Shown: piece by piece, positions 44,834 to 54,537 of the stretch
Layout of the letters: each line of letters starts with the position of its first letter
How positions within the stretch are numbered: the first letter of the stretch is position 1
NCBI RefSeq assembly: GCF_018130955.1
Contig: NZ_JAFCJM010000004.1
Span: 1-64,000 of the forward strand
From: Bradyrhizobium liaoningense
Lineage (GTDB): Bacteria > Pseudomonadota > Alphaproteobacteria > Rhizobiales > Xanthobacteraceae
Reading direction: 5' to 3'
DNA: 64,000 nucleotides
Made by a program: the position numbers and the translations under genes
Notes under the pieces: model-generated
Told to the model about the DNA's origin: nothing
Seen by the model: the letters and a program-made list of their open reading frames with translations, nothing else
Databases searched by the model: none

Positions 44834-44910
44834 GCTCGCAAGGCCGTCCACACCCACGGCACGCCTCCGGTGGAGGTGAAGAAATAGCGAGATTGGTCTA
44901 GCATGAGGCC

Positions 44911-45903
44911 GTGACTAGACTCGTCCAACCTCGGCTGATCAACGCACCATTCGGCGATCCCGGACTGTTCATCGATTTCCAGTTCGGTCGCCGCGCAATG
45001 CTGTTCGACCTCGGCGATCTCGCCAGTTTGTCGACACGCGAGTTGTTGCGGGTGACGGATGTCTTCATCAGTCACCGCCACATGGATCATTTTGCAGGCT
45101 TCGACCAGCTGTTGCGCTTCAAGCTGCACCAGTCAGGCGCATTGCGGATCGTCGGACCGCCGGGCCTGATCGAAGGTATCGGTGCAAAGCTCGCGGGGTA
45201 TAGCTGGAACTTGCTCGATGAGACCTCGGCCGATTTCACGATCCTGGCCGCGGAATTCCGCGGCGGACTGCTCGGCGGATGGACCAGCTTCGCCGCGCAG
45301 CGCGGGTTTCAGTCTGCGCGTGCCGATGGACAGCCGCAGCTCCACGGAAGAGTATTCGCCGATGCCGATGTTTCGGTCGAGGCATGCACCCTGGACCACG
45401 GCATTCCCTGTCTGGCCTTCGCGCTCCAGGAGCAGGTTCGGGTCAATGTCTGGACGAGCGGGCTCGAGCATCTCGGTGTGCCGGTCGGTCCTTGGCTCAA
45501 TGCCGCCAAACAGGCAGTACGACGCGGGGCAGATGATGATACGCCGATCGAGGTCGGAGCTGACCGCGAGGTTCCGCTCGGCGAATTGAAGCAGCACGCG
45601 CTGAGAGTCGCGCCTGGCGAGCGAATTGTCTATGTCACAGACGTCTGCTTCACGGCGGCCAATGTCGAGGCCATCCTGACCTTGGCTCGCGAGGCCGATC
45701 ATCTCTACATCGAAGCCGCATTCGCCGAGGCGGACGCCGAGATCGCGGCGCGCCGCTGCCATCTCACGGCTGCGCAAGCGGGCAGGCTCGCGCGCAAGGC
45801 GGGCGTCAAGCGGCTCACCACCTTTCACTATTCACCGCGCTACGTCGACACGCCGGACCGGCTGAGGCTTGAGGCCGAAGCTCATTTCAGCGGCGCTATC
45901 TAG
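44911..45903 (+). CDS. Metallo-beta-lactamase-fold hydrolase, RNase Z-like
   Basis: A 330-residue protein. The metal-binding motif is [12 protein letters not shown], with His55, His57, Asp59 and His60, preceded by an RNase Z-like strand order; later YVTDVCFT and [10 protein letters not shown] supply further ligands. It resembles the RNase Z/ElaC branch but has MDH in place of GDH, so tRNA 3' processing is not certain. GTG start with GAGG upstream. It overlaps the convergent nicotinate dehydrogenase gene by eight bases at the 3' end. Confidence 0.85.
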   Translation: MTRLVQPRLINAPFGDPGLFIDFQFGRRAMLFDLGDLASLSTRELLRVTDVFISHRHMDHFAGFDQLLRFKLHQSGALRIVGPPGLIEGIGAKLAGYSWNLLDETSADFTILAAEFRGGLLGGWTSFAAQRGFQSARADGQPQLHGRVFADADVSVEACTLDHGIPCLAFALQEQVRVNVWTSGLEHLGVPVGPWLNAAKQAVRRGADDDTPIEVGADREVPLGELKQHALRVAPGERIVYVTDVCFTAANVEAILTLAREADHLYIEAAFAEADAEIAARRCHLTAAQAGRLARKAGVKRLTTFHYSPRYVDTPDRLRLEAEAHFSGAI

Positions 45904-48900
45904 CGGCGTCGTGCGTTGTTCTGACACGCGCAATTGTTTCCCTGACGCCACTCCACGCCGGCTTGTCGGGCGCGAACTGCTTGCGCAGGAACGTGACGAG
46001 CTCTTCGACCTGCGCATCGCTCATGCTGTTTTTGAACGCTGGCATGTAGCCGAGGTCGCTCGATACAGGCTCGGCGATGCCGTGCAGGATGACCTGCACC
46101 AGATTGTCCGATGTCGCGCTGTGCAGGTTGCTGTTGAGCGCGAGCGAGGGGCGGCTGCCGAACAGCGGCAGGCCGCCGATCTCGTGGCACACGGCGCAGG
46201 CGCCTTGATAGAGCCGTGCGCCGGTCGAGGAGGCGACGGTGACTTGCGTCGCGGATTCGAGCCTGGTGGCGAGCGCGCTCGCGGCGGGGGCGTCGATCGC
46301 GGTGTCGTTGAACGAACCGAGATAGACCGCCATGGCGCGGATGTCCTGGTCGGGCAGCGCTGCGAGGTCACGCACGACCGGCGCCATGGGTCCTGCCGCG
46401 ACGCCGTGGAGGCGTGATTGGCCGGTGCGCAAATAAGCGAAAAGCTCGTCCTCGCTCCACGGGATCGGCGACTGCGACAGCGAGGTCAGCGCCGGCGCCT
46501 CCCAGCCTTCGGCAAAGCCGCCGGCGAGATACGCTTTGCGCTGCTCGGCGCCGAGCGCGTTGCGCGGGGAGTGACAGGCGCTGCAATGGCCGAGACCCTC
46601 GACCAGATAGGCGCCACGATTCCAGAGCTCGGACTTGGTGGGATCAGGCTTGAGCTCGCCGGCGCGATGGAACAGCGCATTCCAGCCCGCAATCAATGGC
46701 CGGAGATTGAACGGGAAATGAAGCGTGTTCGCCGGCGTCGTGGCGCGTACCGCGGGCTGCGCCATCAGATAGGCGTAGAGCGATTGCAAATCGGCGTCGC
46801 TGGTCTTTGCATAATGCGTGTAAGGGAAGGCGGGGTAGAGCTGCCGGCCGTCGCGATGCAGCCCTTCGCGCATCGCGCGCTCGAAGGCGGGATAGGACCA
46901 GGCGCCGATGCCGGTCTCGACGTCGGGCGTGATATTGGTCGCGTAGATCGTGCCGAACGGCGTTTCCAGCGCGCGGCCACCTGCATTCGCCGCGCCGCCG
47001 AGGCTGGTATGGCATTCCGCGCAATTGCCGAGTGCGGCCAGTTGCTCGCCACGCGCGATCGTCGCGGCGGAATAGACCGACGCATCCGGCTGCGCGATCG
47101 GCGCGATGGCGCGGCCCGGCAGCATGGCGACGGCGATACCGATCGCGGCGGTGCAGAGCGCGGCGATCGTCGCAAAGACGCCGGTGCGCTTGGCGAACGG
47201 ACTTTGCCAGATGCGGAATGGTGGCGCGGGCGCCGGCAACGCTTGCGGTTCAGCCGGTACCTCGCCGCGCAATCCCTTCAAAATGCGTTCGGGCGTGAAG
47301 GGCGGCTCGCGGAAGCGCACGCCAGTGGCGTCAAAAATCGCGTTGGCGATCGCGGCCGCGCTCGGCACGGAGGCGGACTCGCCGACGCCGAGCGGCGGCT
47401 GGTCCTGCCGCGGCAGCATCAGCACGTCGATCTTGGGCAGGTCGGGGAAGGGGATGATCGGATAGGCGCCCCATTCGCGCGCCGCCACCGCGCCGCGTTC
47501 GAAGGAGACATCTTCCATCAGCGCGCGGCTGGTGGACTGGATGACGTTGCCCTGGATCTGATGTCGCACGCCGTCCGGGTTGATCATCAATCCCGAATCT
47601 TGTCCCGCGACGACGCGGGTCACGCTGACGTCGCCGGTCGACTTGTTCACGGTGACATCGGCGATCCAGGCCGACCATGCCGCGCCAAAGCCGGGAAACT
47701 TGCTGTGGACATAGAGCGCGTAGGCAAAGCCGCGGCCGTGCACGACGTCGCCGTCCTTCTCCTCCCGCTCGGAGCGCGACGTCCAGCCTGCGCGTTCGGC
47801 CACCGCATTGACGAGATCGACTGCGCGCTGGTCCTTCAGGTAGCGCAGGCGATATTCGATCGGGTCGACGCCGGCTTCGGTCGCGAGCTCGTCGATATAG
47901 GACTCGTGCGCAAACGTGTTCGGCAGCGCCGAGACGCCGCGAAACCAGGAGGCGCGCACGATCGGCGGCATGTCGTGGGCGACGACGCGCATGTGGTCGT
48001 AGTCGTAGGGCGGGATCGCCGTGCGGTCGCCCATCTGGAGCACCGCGGGATCGGGCGCGATCCGCCCCGTCAGCAGCAGCGCCAGCGTCGGCGCGCCGTT
48101 CGAGGGATAGCGCGTTGCGAGGTCATAACCGGCAACGCTGCCGTCCGCGTTCAACCCGCCATTGACGTCGATGAGTTGCGCGGTGCCCTTGGGCTCCCAG
48201 GCATGCTCCTGCTCGCGCGTGAGCTGCACGCGCACGGGCCGGCCGACGGCACGCGACAGCAGCAGGGCGTCCGCGGTGACATCATCGGCGCAGTTGCGGC
48301 CATAGCAACCGGCGGCCTCGAGCCGGATGACCTCGATGTCGGTCTCCGGCCGCTCGATCAGGAGGGCGAGGTCGGTGCGCAACACGTGCGGATTTTGGGT
48401 GCCGGACCAGACGCGAATGCGACCGTCCGCGAAATCGGCGACCGCACAGGACGGTCCGATCGACGCGTGCATCTGATAGGGCCAGACATAGGTGCGCTGC
48501 ATCGGCTTGGCCGCGCCTGATATCGCCGCCTCGACGTCGCCCTTGTCGATCAGCGTCCGCGGCGTCGAGGGATGCGCGCGCAGCGCCTTCTCGAGATCGG
48601 TGAGGTCGGGCAGGGTAGGTGTCGGCTTCCAGCTCACCTTGAGCTGCTCGGCGGCCTTGATCGCATTCTCCTCGCGCTCGGTGACGACGCCGACGAAGTC
48701 GCCGATGCGCACGACCGCGACGAGGCCGGGGATGTCGCGCACCGAGGATTCGTCCACCGCGATCAGGCTGGTGCCGACGAACGGCCCGCCGTCGACCCCG
48801 GCATAGGGCGGGCGCACCACGCGGCCGTGCAGCATGCCGGGGACCCGGACGTCGTGAACGAAGGTGAGCTCGCCGGTCGCCTTCGCCGGCAGGTCGACGC

Positions 48901-49432
48901 GCGGGACCGACTGGCCGACGATTGCGTAGTCGCCGACGGCCTTGACCTTCACGTCGTCGGAAAGCTCGAGGCGGATGGTGTCGTCGCCGATCAACTCGCC
49001 ATAGCTGACGCTGCGATTGTCGTTGCCGCGAACCAGCCCGTCCTCGATGCTGAGATCATCGAGCGGCACCTCGAGTCGTGCTGCGGCGTGTCCGATCAGG
49101 AACTGCCGCGCCTGTGCCGCGGCCTTGCGCAAGGGCACGGCGGTGATCTGGATGGTTTCGCTCGCGATCGTCGCGCCCTGGTTCGGCACCACGTCCGTGT
49201 CGCCGAGCACGACCACCACGCGCGCAAAGGACACGTCGAGCTCTTCGGCGACGATCTGACCGAGCGCGGTACGGATGCCGGTGCCGAGATCGACATGGCC
49301 GTTATAGGCGCTGACCGAACCGTCCGCGGTGATGCGGATGAACGTCTCGGATGTGCCGTCGTCCAGCGTGCGGAGGACGACGAGCGAGCCGGATCGCCGC
49401 CCGGTGTCTTGCTGCGGATCGGAGGCCATCAA
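45896..49432 (-). CDS. nicB: Nicotinate dehydrogenase large subunit: molybdenum domain fused to triheme cytochrome c
   Basis: A 1,178-residue fusion. Residues about 20-725 are a xanthine-dehydrogenase-family molybdopterin subunit ([16 protein letters not shown]; the [18 protein letters not shown] block holds the catalytic Glu). A transmembrane helix follows (about 745-770), then three cytochrome c domains with CAECH, CSACH and CAVCH near residues 803, 951 and 1079. The layout matches NicB of Pseudomonas putida, which hydroxylates nicotinate at C6 and passes electrons to the respiratory chain. The start overlaps nicA by four bases. Other members of this family oxidise isoquinoline or aldehydes, but the 6-hydroxynicotinate reductase and enamidase nearby favour nicotinate. 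Confidence 0.85.
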   Translation of the reverse strand: MMASDPQQDTGRRSGSLVVLRTLDDGTSETFIRITADGSVSAYNGHVDLGTGIRTALGQIVAEELDVSFARVVVVLGDTDVVPNQGATIASETIQITAVPLRKAAAQARQFLIGHAAARLEVPLDDLSIEDGLVRGNDNRSVSYGELIGDDTIRLELSDDVKVKAVGDYAIVGQSVPRVDLPAKATGELTFVHDVRVPGMLHGRVVRPPYAGVDGGPFVGTSLIAVDESSVRDIPGLVAVVRIGDFVGVVTEREENAIKAAEQLKVSWKPTPTLPDLTDLEKALRAHPSTPRTLIDKGDVEAAISGAAKPMQRTYVWPYQMHASIGPSCAVADFADGRIRVWSGTQNPHVLRTDLALLIERPETDIEVIRLEAAGCYGRNCADDVTADALLLSRAVGRPVRVQLTREQEHAWEPKGTAQLIDVNGGLNADGSVAGYDLATRYPSNGAPTLALLLTGRIAPDPAVLQMGDRTAIPPYDYDHMRVVAHDMPPIVRASWFRGVSALPNTFAHESYIDELATEAGVDPIEYRLRYLKDQRAVDLVNAVAERAGWTSRSEREEKDGDVVHGRGFAYALYVHSKFPGFGAAWSAWIADVTVNKSTGDVSVTRVVAGQDSGLMINPDGVRHQIQGNVIQSTSRALMEDVSFERGAVAAREWGAYPIIPFPDLPKIDVLMLPRQDQPPLGVGESASVPSAAAIANAIFDATGVRFREPPFTPERILKGLRGEVPAEPQALPAPAPPFRIWQSPFAKRTGVFATIAALCTAAIGIAVAMLPGRAIAPIAQPDASVYSAATIARGEQLAALGNCAECHTSLGGAANAGGRALETPFGTIYATNITPDVETGIGAWSYPAFERAMREGLHRDGRQLYPAFPYTHYAKTSDADLQSLYAYLMAQPAVRATTPANTLHFPFNLRPLIAGWNALFHRAGELKPDPTKSELWNRGAYLVEGLGHCSACHSPRNALGAEQRKAYLAGGFAEGWEAPALTSLSQSPIPWSEDELFAYLRTGQSRLHGVAAGPMAPVVRDLAALPDQDIRAMAVYLGSFNDTAIDAPAASALATRLESATQVTVASSTGARLYQGACAVCHEIGGLPLFGSRPSLALNSNLHSATSDNLVQVILHGIAEPVSSDLGYMPAFKNSMSDAQVEELVTFLRKQFAPDKPAWSGVRETIARVRTTHDAAR

Positions 49433-49911
49433 TCACCGGCCTCGGCGAGCTGACCCGAGGCGCGCATCACCGCGCGCAAGATTTCGACATGGGTGCCGCA
49501 ACGGCAGAGATTGTAGCGCAGCGCTTCGAGTGCCTCGCGCTCGGTTGGCCGCGGATTGATCGCAAGCAAAGCTTTCGTCGTCATGATCATGCCGTTGAGG
49601 CAATAGCCGCACTGCGCGGCCTGCTCGTCAATGAAGGCCTGCTGCACGGGATCAGGCTTGTCGCGAGTGCCCAGGCCTTCGAGCGTCACGATGTCGCGGC
49701 CCTCGCAGCCACCGATCGGAATGACGCAGGCGCGCGCCGCGTTGCCGTCGATCAGGACAGTACAGGTGCCGCATTCACCGAGACCGCAACCATATTTCGG
49801 ACCGTTGAGTGCGAGGTCGTTGCGCAGCGCATAGAGCAGCCGCGTATCGGCAGCGGCCGAGACGTCGTGGATCCTGCCGTTCACGGTGAGGCGGATCGGT
49901 GTCTGCGTCAT
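49429..49911 (-). CDS. nicA: Nicotinate dehydrogenase 2Fe-2S subunit
   Basis: A 160-residue iron-sulfur subunit with two [2Fe-2S] sites. Cys42, 47, 50 and 62 (GCGLGECGTC) form the plant-ferredoxin-type cluster, and Cys101, 104, 136 and 138 (QCGYC, LCRCG) the second. ATG 49911 is chosen because GGGAG precedes it; open codons upstream run through the operator. It is first in the minus-strand nicAB operon, and its product carries electrons from the molybdenum centre to the NicB hemes. The promoter carries the operator at 49965-49980. Confidence 0.88.
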   Translation of the reverse strand: MTQTPIRLTVNGRIHDVSAAADTRLLYALRNDLALNGPKYGCGLGECGTCTVLIDGNAARACVIPIGGCEGRDIVTLEGLGTRDKPDPVQQAFIDEQAAQCGYCLNGMIMTTKALLAINPRPTEREALEALRYNLCRCGTHVEILRAVMRASGQLAEAGD

Positions 49912-49964
49912 CGTTGCTCCCAGCCCGGCGCGCATGCGCATCAAATCGCTGATGCCGACGATAC

Positions 49965-49980
49965 CGTTTGTACACAAACG
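49965..49980. promoter_or_regulatory. Operator-like near-palindrome upstream of nicA
   Basis: CGTTTGTACACAAACG, seven of eight positions paired, 54 bases upstream of the nicA start. It shares the CRTTYGTA/TACGAAYG layout with sites at 50116 and 60885, though its right half reads CACAAACG. Probably bound by the MarR protein encoded at 57936. Confidence 0.65.
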
Positions 49981-50115
49981 TGCAAGCGGCGCATGCCGCA
50001 CTGCAACGAGGATGCCCGCTTTGTGGACAGGCACCGGAGGCAAATGAGGTTTTATTCGGCAGTGCGCATTTTTCGGTGGGAGGGCCGCTTGACAGCCTCA
50101 GCCATCGCGCGCAAC

Positions 50116-50135
50116 ATCGTTCGTATACGAATGAT
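50116..50135. promoter_or_regulatory. Operator-like palindrome upstream of hnr
   Basis: ATCGTTCGTATACGAATGAT, nine of ten positions paired, lies 32-51 bases before the hnr start and overlaps the expected promoter or transcript start. It is the best copy of the motif shared by the nicotinate genes. Confidence 0.75.
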
Positions 50136-50166
50136 AAGCCCCCATGATCTGCTGGGCCGCCTGCAC

Positions 50167-51621
50167 ATGAGCGAAACGACGAGCGCCGTCACCGACAAGA
50201 TCCGCTGCGATGCCTGTCCGGTGATGTGCTACATCAAGCCGGGCGCGGCGGGGGCCTGCGACCGCTACGCCAATCACGACGGCAAGCTCGTCCGCGTCGA
50301 TCCGCATATCGTGCTCGAACGCACGGTCTCGCAGGGCGGCAAGCTGGTGCCGTTCAGCCGCAGCGAGGACTGGGACGGCAAGCTCGTCCAGGGGCCCTCG
50401 ACCTTCGTCACCGCGATCGGTGCGGGCACCACCTATCCGGACTACAAGCCCGCACCGTTCATCGTCTCGTCCGAGGTCGACGGCGTCGACATGGTGACCG
50501 TGGTCACCGAAGGCATCTTCTCCTATTGCGGCGTCAAGGTGAAGATCGACACCGACCGCTATCTCGGCCCAGAGACCGCGACCGTCCGTGCGCAGGGCGA
50601 GGCGGTGGGCCACGTCACGACCAGCGAATACGGCTCGCAGATGCTGTCGCTCGGCGGCGTGCACCATCTGACCGGAGGCTCAAAGAAGGAGGGCCGCGTC
50701 ACCTGCGACACGCTCATGGACCTCTCCAACTGCAAGGCGGTCGAGCTCACCATCGACGGCGGCGCCACCGTGGTGGTGCAGGCGGGCCAGCCGCCGATCG
50801 TCAACGGCGTCAAGGAAGAGCGCATGCGCGTCGGCTGCGGCTCGGCAACGATCGGCATGTTCGCCAAGCAATGGCATGGCAAGGTCGATGAGGTCGTCGT
50901 GGTCGACGATCACATCACCGGCGTGCTCTCTGAGCACCAGGCCGGCAAGCTGCTCGACATCGCCGACACCGGCATCAAGATGAAGGGCCGGCGCTCGACG
51001 CCCGGCCGCTATTTCCAGGTCGCCGATCCCGGCACGGGGTGGGGCGGCACTGACATTTCCGACCCGCTGTCGATCCTCGGGCCATTCGACGCCAAGGAAG
51101 CCAAGGCCGGGCTGACCATGCTGATGGTCTCCACGACCGGCGAGCATGCATCCTACTATGTGCTCGACGAGGCCTTGAAGCCGGTCGAGACGGAGATGCC
51201 GCCTGACCTGAAGTTCTCCGTCGAGCGTATCCAGGAGAATTGCGAACCGGCGCTTTGCACGGTGCTGTTCATGGCGGGTGCCGGCGGTTCGCTGCGGGCT
51301 GGTGTCACCGACAATCCAGTGCGGCTGACGCGATCGGTGAAGGACGCGTTGACGCGGGTCACCTGCGGCGGCGCGCCGGTCTATGTCTGGCCGGGCGGCG
51401 GCATCACCTATATGGTCGACGTCACGCAGATGCCTGCAGGTGCGTTCGGTTATGTGCCGACGCCGGCGTTGGTTGCGCCGATCGAGTTCACGATGACGCT
51501 GTCGGACTATGCCGCGCTCGGCGGGCACATGGATTATGTGCGGCCGCTGTCGGAGGTGCAGGCCGGCGACGATGTGCGGCAGGTGCCGTGGCAGCAGCCG
51601 CTTCCGGGGCGCCGCGCATGA
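50167..51621 (+). CDS. hnr: 6-hydroxynicotinate reductase
   Basis: A 484-residue enzyme that reduces 6-hydroxynicotinate by two electrons to 1,4,5,6-tetrahydro-6-oxonicotinate. A Cys-rich N-terminus (Cys14, 17, 21, 31: CDACPVMC...GACDRY) should bind an iron-sulfur cluster. The body has GTTYPDYKPAPFIVSSEVDG (given as parts TTYPDYK and FIVSSEVDG), GGVHHLTGG and MAGAGGSLRAGVTDNPVRLT. The Eubacterium barkeri enzyme carries covalent flavin and Fe-S clusters. ATG 50167 is taken; an ATG at 50131 lies inside the operator. It overlaps the next gene by four bases. The call rests on family resemblance plus the enamidase gene in the same regulon. Confidence 0.8.
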   Translation: MSETTSAVTDKIRCDACPVMCYIKPGAAGACDRYANHDGKLVRVDPHIVLERTVSQGGKLVPFSRSEDWDGKLVQGPSTFVTAIGAGTTYPDYKPAPFIVSSEVDGVDMVTVVTEGIFSYCGVKVKIDTDRYLGPETATVRAQGEAVGHVTTSEYGSQMLSLGGVHHLTGGSKKEGRVTCDTLMDLSNCKAVELTIDGGATVVVQAGQPPIVNGVKEERMRVGCGSATIGMFAKQWHGKVDEVVVVDDHITGVLSEHQAGKLLDIADTGIKMKGRRSTPGRYFQVADPGTGWGGTDISDPLSILGPFDAKEAKAGLTMLMVSTTGEHASYYVLDEALKPVETEMPPDLKFSVERIQENCEPALCTVLFMAGAGGSLRAGVTDNPVRLTRSVKDALTRVTCGGAPVYVWPGGGITYMVDVTQMPAGAFGYVPTPALVAPIEFTMTLSDYAALGGHMDYVRPLSEVQAGDDVRQVPWQQPLPGRRA

Positions 51622-52517
51622 AACGGCTCCCGCAAATCGCGTTGCTGTCTGATGGCCGGCGGCTGCATTTGCAGGATGGTCCGATCGATCTGATCGTCGA
51701 GGCGAGGGGACGTGGAGGCGAGGTGCGCGCGGCCTACGAGGCCGCGGCCGGCCGCTTCGCCGGACTGCTCGACGCGCTCTGCGCGGAGCTGACCGAATTG
51801 CGCAAGCCGGCGATGTCGGAGATTTGCCCGCTGACGGGCGTCGTGGCGCGGCGGATGCACGCCGCAGTCGCACCCTTTGCCGACGAGTGCTTCATCACGC
51901 CCATGGCCGCCGTTGCCGGCAGCGTGGCGGAAGAAATTCTGGGCGCGATGTTGAACGCCGCGACGCTCGATCAGGCCTATGTCAACAATGGCGGCGATAT
52001 CGCCATTCACCTTGCGCGCGGCGAGCATTTCACCGTCGGCCTGATGGACCGGCCGGATCGTGACGGGGTGATGCGGAAATTGATCGTCGATGCCGATGAT
52101 CCCGCGCGCGGGGTGGCGACCTCGGGACGCCATGGCCGCAGCTTTTCGCTTGGGATCGCCGATGCCGTGACCGTGCTGGCGCGGACGGCGTCGCAGGCGG
52201 ATGCCGCGGCGACCGTCATCGCCAATGCGGTCGATCTGCCCGGACATCCCGCAATCACCCGCCGTCCCGCGAGCGACATCCAGCCCGACAGTGATCTGGG
52301 CGCGCGGCTCGTGACCCGCGACGTCGGCGCATTGTCGCACGCCGAGATTCGCCAGGCGCTCGAGCCTGGCGCGGAACGTGCACGACAATTGTTCGATCGC
52401 GGATTGATCGAGGGTGCCGTGCTCGGGCTTTGTGGTGATATGGTGGTCGTCGGGCCTAAGGATATTGAGCTGAAGCAATCGCACCGACGCATCGCTGAGA
52501 CTGCGATCCATGCCTGA
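51618..52517 (+). CDS. UPF0280 family (ApbE-like) protein
   Basis: A 299-residue protein of the UPF0280 group, structurally related to ApbE, the FMN transferase that attaches flavin covalently to proteins. Recognisable blocks are PLTGVVARRMHAAVAPF, FITPMAAVAGSVAEEIL, AYVNNGGDIAIHLARG and RHGRSFSLGIADAVTVLA. NNGGDIA and the SLGIADAVTV strand correspond to nucleotide- and metal-binding parts of ApbE. The ATGA overlap with hnr implies tight coupling. Since the known 6-hydroxynicotinate reductase has a covalently bound flavin, a role in maturing Hnr is an attractive inference, not shown. Confidence 0.85.
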   Translation: MKRLPQIALLSDGRRLHLQDGPIDLIVEARGRGGEVRAAYEAAAGRFAGLLDALCAELTELRKPAMSEICPLTGVVARRMHAAVAPFADECFITPMAAVAGSVAEEILGAMLNAATLDQAYVNNGGDIAIHLARGEHFTVGLMDRPDRDGVMRKLIVDADDPARGVATSGRHGRSFSLGIADAVTVLARTASQADAAATVIANAVDLPGHPAITRRPASDIQPDSDLGARLVTRDVGALSHAEIRQALEPGAERARQLFDRGLIEGAVLGLCGDMVVVGPKDIELKQSHRRIAETAIHA

Positions 52518-52532
52518 ACGGGAACAACAGCA

Positions 52533-53117
52533 ATGAGCGCGATCATCCGCAAGATTGTCACCGTCGTCGAAGAGACGCTGATGGAGATGGGTCGCCAGGT
52601 TTCGCCGCCCACCCGCCGCGCGGCCGCGATCGCCGTGATCGAAAATCCCTTTGCCGGACAATATGTCGAGGACCTCGCGCCGCTGATCGCGATCGGCGAG
52701 GAGCTCGGCGATCTCCTGTCCAAGCGCGCGGTGGCTGCGCTCGGCATCGATGGCGCAAAGGTGCAGAGCTATGGCAAGGCCGCGGCCGTCGGCGAGAATG
52801 GCGAGCTGGAGCACGCCGCCGCGATTTTGCATCCGAAGATGGGCGCGCCGGTGCGCAAAGTGCTGAGCAAGGGCGCGGCGTTGATTCCGTCGTCGAAGAA
52901 GCGCAGCGGGCCCGGCACGACGCTCGATATTCCCTTGGGCCACAAGGACGCGGCCTTCGTGCGCAGTCACTTTGACGGGATGGAAGTGCAGATCAACGAC
53001 GCGCCGCGCGCCAACGAGATCATGGTCGCGGTTGCCGTCACCGACAGCGGCCGTCCGCTGCCGCGGGTTGGTGGGCTGACGGTTGCGGAAATCAAGGGCG
53101 AAGACGGGCTTCGGTAA
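52533..53117 (+). CDS. PF06684 ("amino acid synthesis") family protein
   Basis: A 194-residue protein whose family name is historical; no reaction is established. Typical blocks are RKIVTVVEETLMEMG, AAIAVIENPFAGQYVEDL and GPGTTLDIPLGHKDAAF. The fold (from structural genomics) is a small alpha/beta oligomer. It begins 15 bases after the UPF0280 stop and is embedded in the nicotinate operon, so a role in handling a pathway intermediate or in reductase maturation is likely but unspecified. Confidence 0.82.
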   Translation: MSAIIRKIVTVVEETLMEMGRQVSPPTRRAAAIAVIENPFAGQYVEDLAPLIAIGEELGDLLSKRAVAALGIDGAKVQSYGKAAAVGENGELEHAAAILHPKMGAPVRKVLSKGAALIPSSKKRSGPGTTLDIPLGHKDAAFVRSHFDGMEVQINDAPRANEIMVAVAVTDSGRPLPRVGGLTVAEIKGEDGLR

Positions 53118-53139
53118 TCATTTCAAAGTGGAGGTTGGG

Positions 53140-54342
53140 ATGCGAGCAAGAAACTATTTTGTCGGCGCGGCGTTCGCGCTTCTGGCCGGCGGCATGGCTC
53201 AGTCGGCCATGGCGCAGGACATCAAGATCGGCGAGATCAACAGCTATTCGCTGTTGCCGGCCTTCACCGAGCCCTATCGCAAGGGTTGGCAGCTTGCGGT
53301 GGAAGAGATCAACGCGGCCGGCGGTATCAACGGCAAAAAGCTCGTCGTCGTCTCGAAGGACGACAGCGGCAAGCCGGCCGACGCGCAGACCGCGGCCAAT
53401 GAGCTCGTGTCGAGTGAAGGCGTCGCCATGCTCGCGGGCACGTTCCTGTCGAACATTGGCCTCGCGGTCAGCGACTTCGCCAACCAGAAGAAGGTGTTCT
53501 TCCTCGCAGCCGAGCCGCTGACGGACGCCATCACCTGGTCGAAGGGGAACAAGTACACCTTCCGCCTGCGCCCCTCCAACTACATGCAGGCCGCGATGTT
53601 GGTGGAAGCCGCCAGCAAGCTGCCGGCCAAGCGCTGGGCGACGATCGCGCCGAACTATGAATACGGCCAGTCCGCCGTAGCCGTGTTCAAGAAGCTGATG
53701 TCGGAGAAGCGTCCGGATATCCAGTGGGTCGACGAGCAGTGGCCGCCGCAGGGCAAGATCGACGCAGGTCCGGTGGTGCAGGCGGTTGCCGCCGCAAATC
53801 CCGAGGCCATTCTCAACGTCACCTTCGGCGCCGATCTCGTCAAACTCGTGCGCGAGGGCAACACCCGCGGCCTGTTCAAGGGGCGCGAGGTGGTTTCGTT
53901 CCTCACCGGCGAGCCGGAATATCTCGATCCGCTCAAGGATGAAACGCCGGAGGGCTGGATCGTCACCGGTTATCCCTGGTACTCGATCAAGACGCCCGAG
54001 CACGATGCGTTCCTCAAGGCCTATCAGGCCAAGTACAACGACTATCCGCGCCTCGGCTCGATCGTCGGCTACCAGACCATCAAGTCGGCCGCCGCTATTT
54101 TAGCCAAGGCCAACTCGACCGATCCGGAGAAGCTGATCGCCGCCGCCGAAGGCCTCTCGGTGCCGTCACCGCTCGGCGAGGTCACCTTCCGCAAGATCGA
54201 TCACCAGTCGACCCTCGGTGCCTTCGTCGGAAAGACCGCGCTGAAGGACGGCAAGGGCGTGATGGTGGAGTCTGCCTACAAGAAGGGCTCCGACTATCTG
54301 CCTGGCGATGCCGAAGTCGAAAAGCTGCGTCCGAAGGACTGA
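53140..54342 (+). CDS. Branched-chain-amino-acid-type ABC transporter binding protein
   Basis: A 400-residue LivK-like protein. The signal peptide ends near residue 25 (GMAQSAMA), and the mature start is QDIKIGEINSYSLLPAFTEP. Conserved features are NAAGGING-like INAAGGINGKKLVVV and the ANELVSSEGVAMLAGTF hinge region. GGAGG precedes the ATG. Liv-type systems in Bradyrhizobium import many aromatic and organic acids; within this operon nicotinate or 6-hydroxynicotinate is the likely ligand. Permease and ATPase genes follow after a repeat element. Confidence 0.88.
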   Translation: MRARNYFVGAAFALLAGGMAQSAMAQDIKIGEINSYSLLPAFTEPYRKGWQLAVEEINAAGGINGKKLVVVSKDDSGKPADAQTAANELVSSEGVAMLAGTFLSNIGLAVSDFANQKKVFFLAAEPLTDAITWSKGNKYTFRLRPSNYMQAAMLVEAASKLPAKRWATIAPNYEYGQSAVAVFKKLMSEKRPDIQWVDEQWPPQGKIDAGPVVQAVAAANPEAILNVTFGADLVKLVREGNTRGLFKGREVVSFLTGEPEYLDPLKDETPEGWIVTGYPWYSIKTPEHDAFLKAYQAKYNDYPRLGSIVGYQTIKSAAAILAKANSTDPEKLIAAAEGLSVPSPLGEVTFRKIDHQSTLGAFVGKTALKDGKGVMVESAYKKGSDYLPGDAEVEKLRPKD

Positions 54343-54352
54343 TTTCCTTCTT

Positions 54353-54470
54353 CGTAGGGAGGGTTAGCCGAAGGCGTAACCCACCACTGTCCGCATCCGC
54401 GGAACCAGAAGAGGTGGGTTACGCCCAGCGAATTGCGCTTCGCGCAATCGCAAGGCTAACCCACCCTACG
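54353..54470. repeat. Inverted-repeat element between binding-protein and permease genes
   Basis: The arms CGTAGGGAGGGTTAGCC and GGCTAACCCACCCTACG pair, and inside them GGCGTAACCCACC pairs with GGTGGGTTACGCC. The element inserts into the middle of the transporter operon, a position where such hairpins commonly raise the level of the upstream mRNA (the binding protein) over the downstream one. No gene lies in this 195-base gap. Confidence 0.85.
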
Positions 54471-54537
54471 AAGCCCTACCAAGACGTCTCCCCGCAAGGG
54501 CGGGGCGAGGTGATTTCAAACCTGACCCGGACCGAAG

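Noticed and set aside
44911..45903. Housekeeping RNase Z assignment
   Set aside because: The motif is HRHMDH, not the usual HxHGDH, and there is no tRNA-processing context, so only an RNase Z-like hydrolase is claimed.
49351..50166. Long upstream extension of 6-hydroxynicotinate reductase
   Set aside because: It lies antisense to nicA and crosses two operator sites; Arg/Ala-biased composition indicates a shadow of GC-rich coding.
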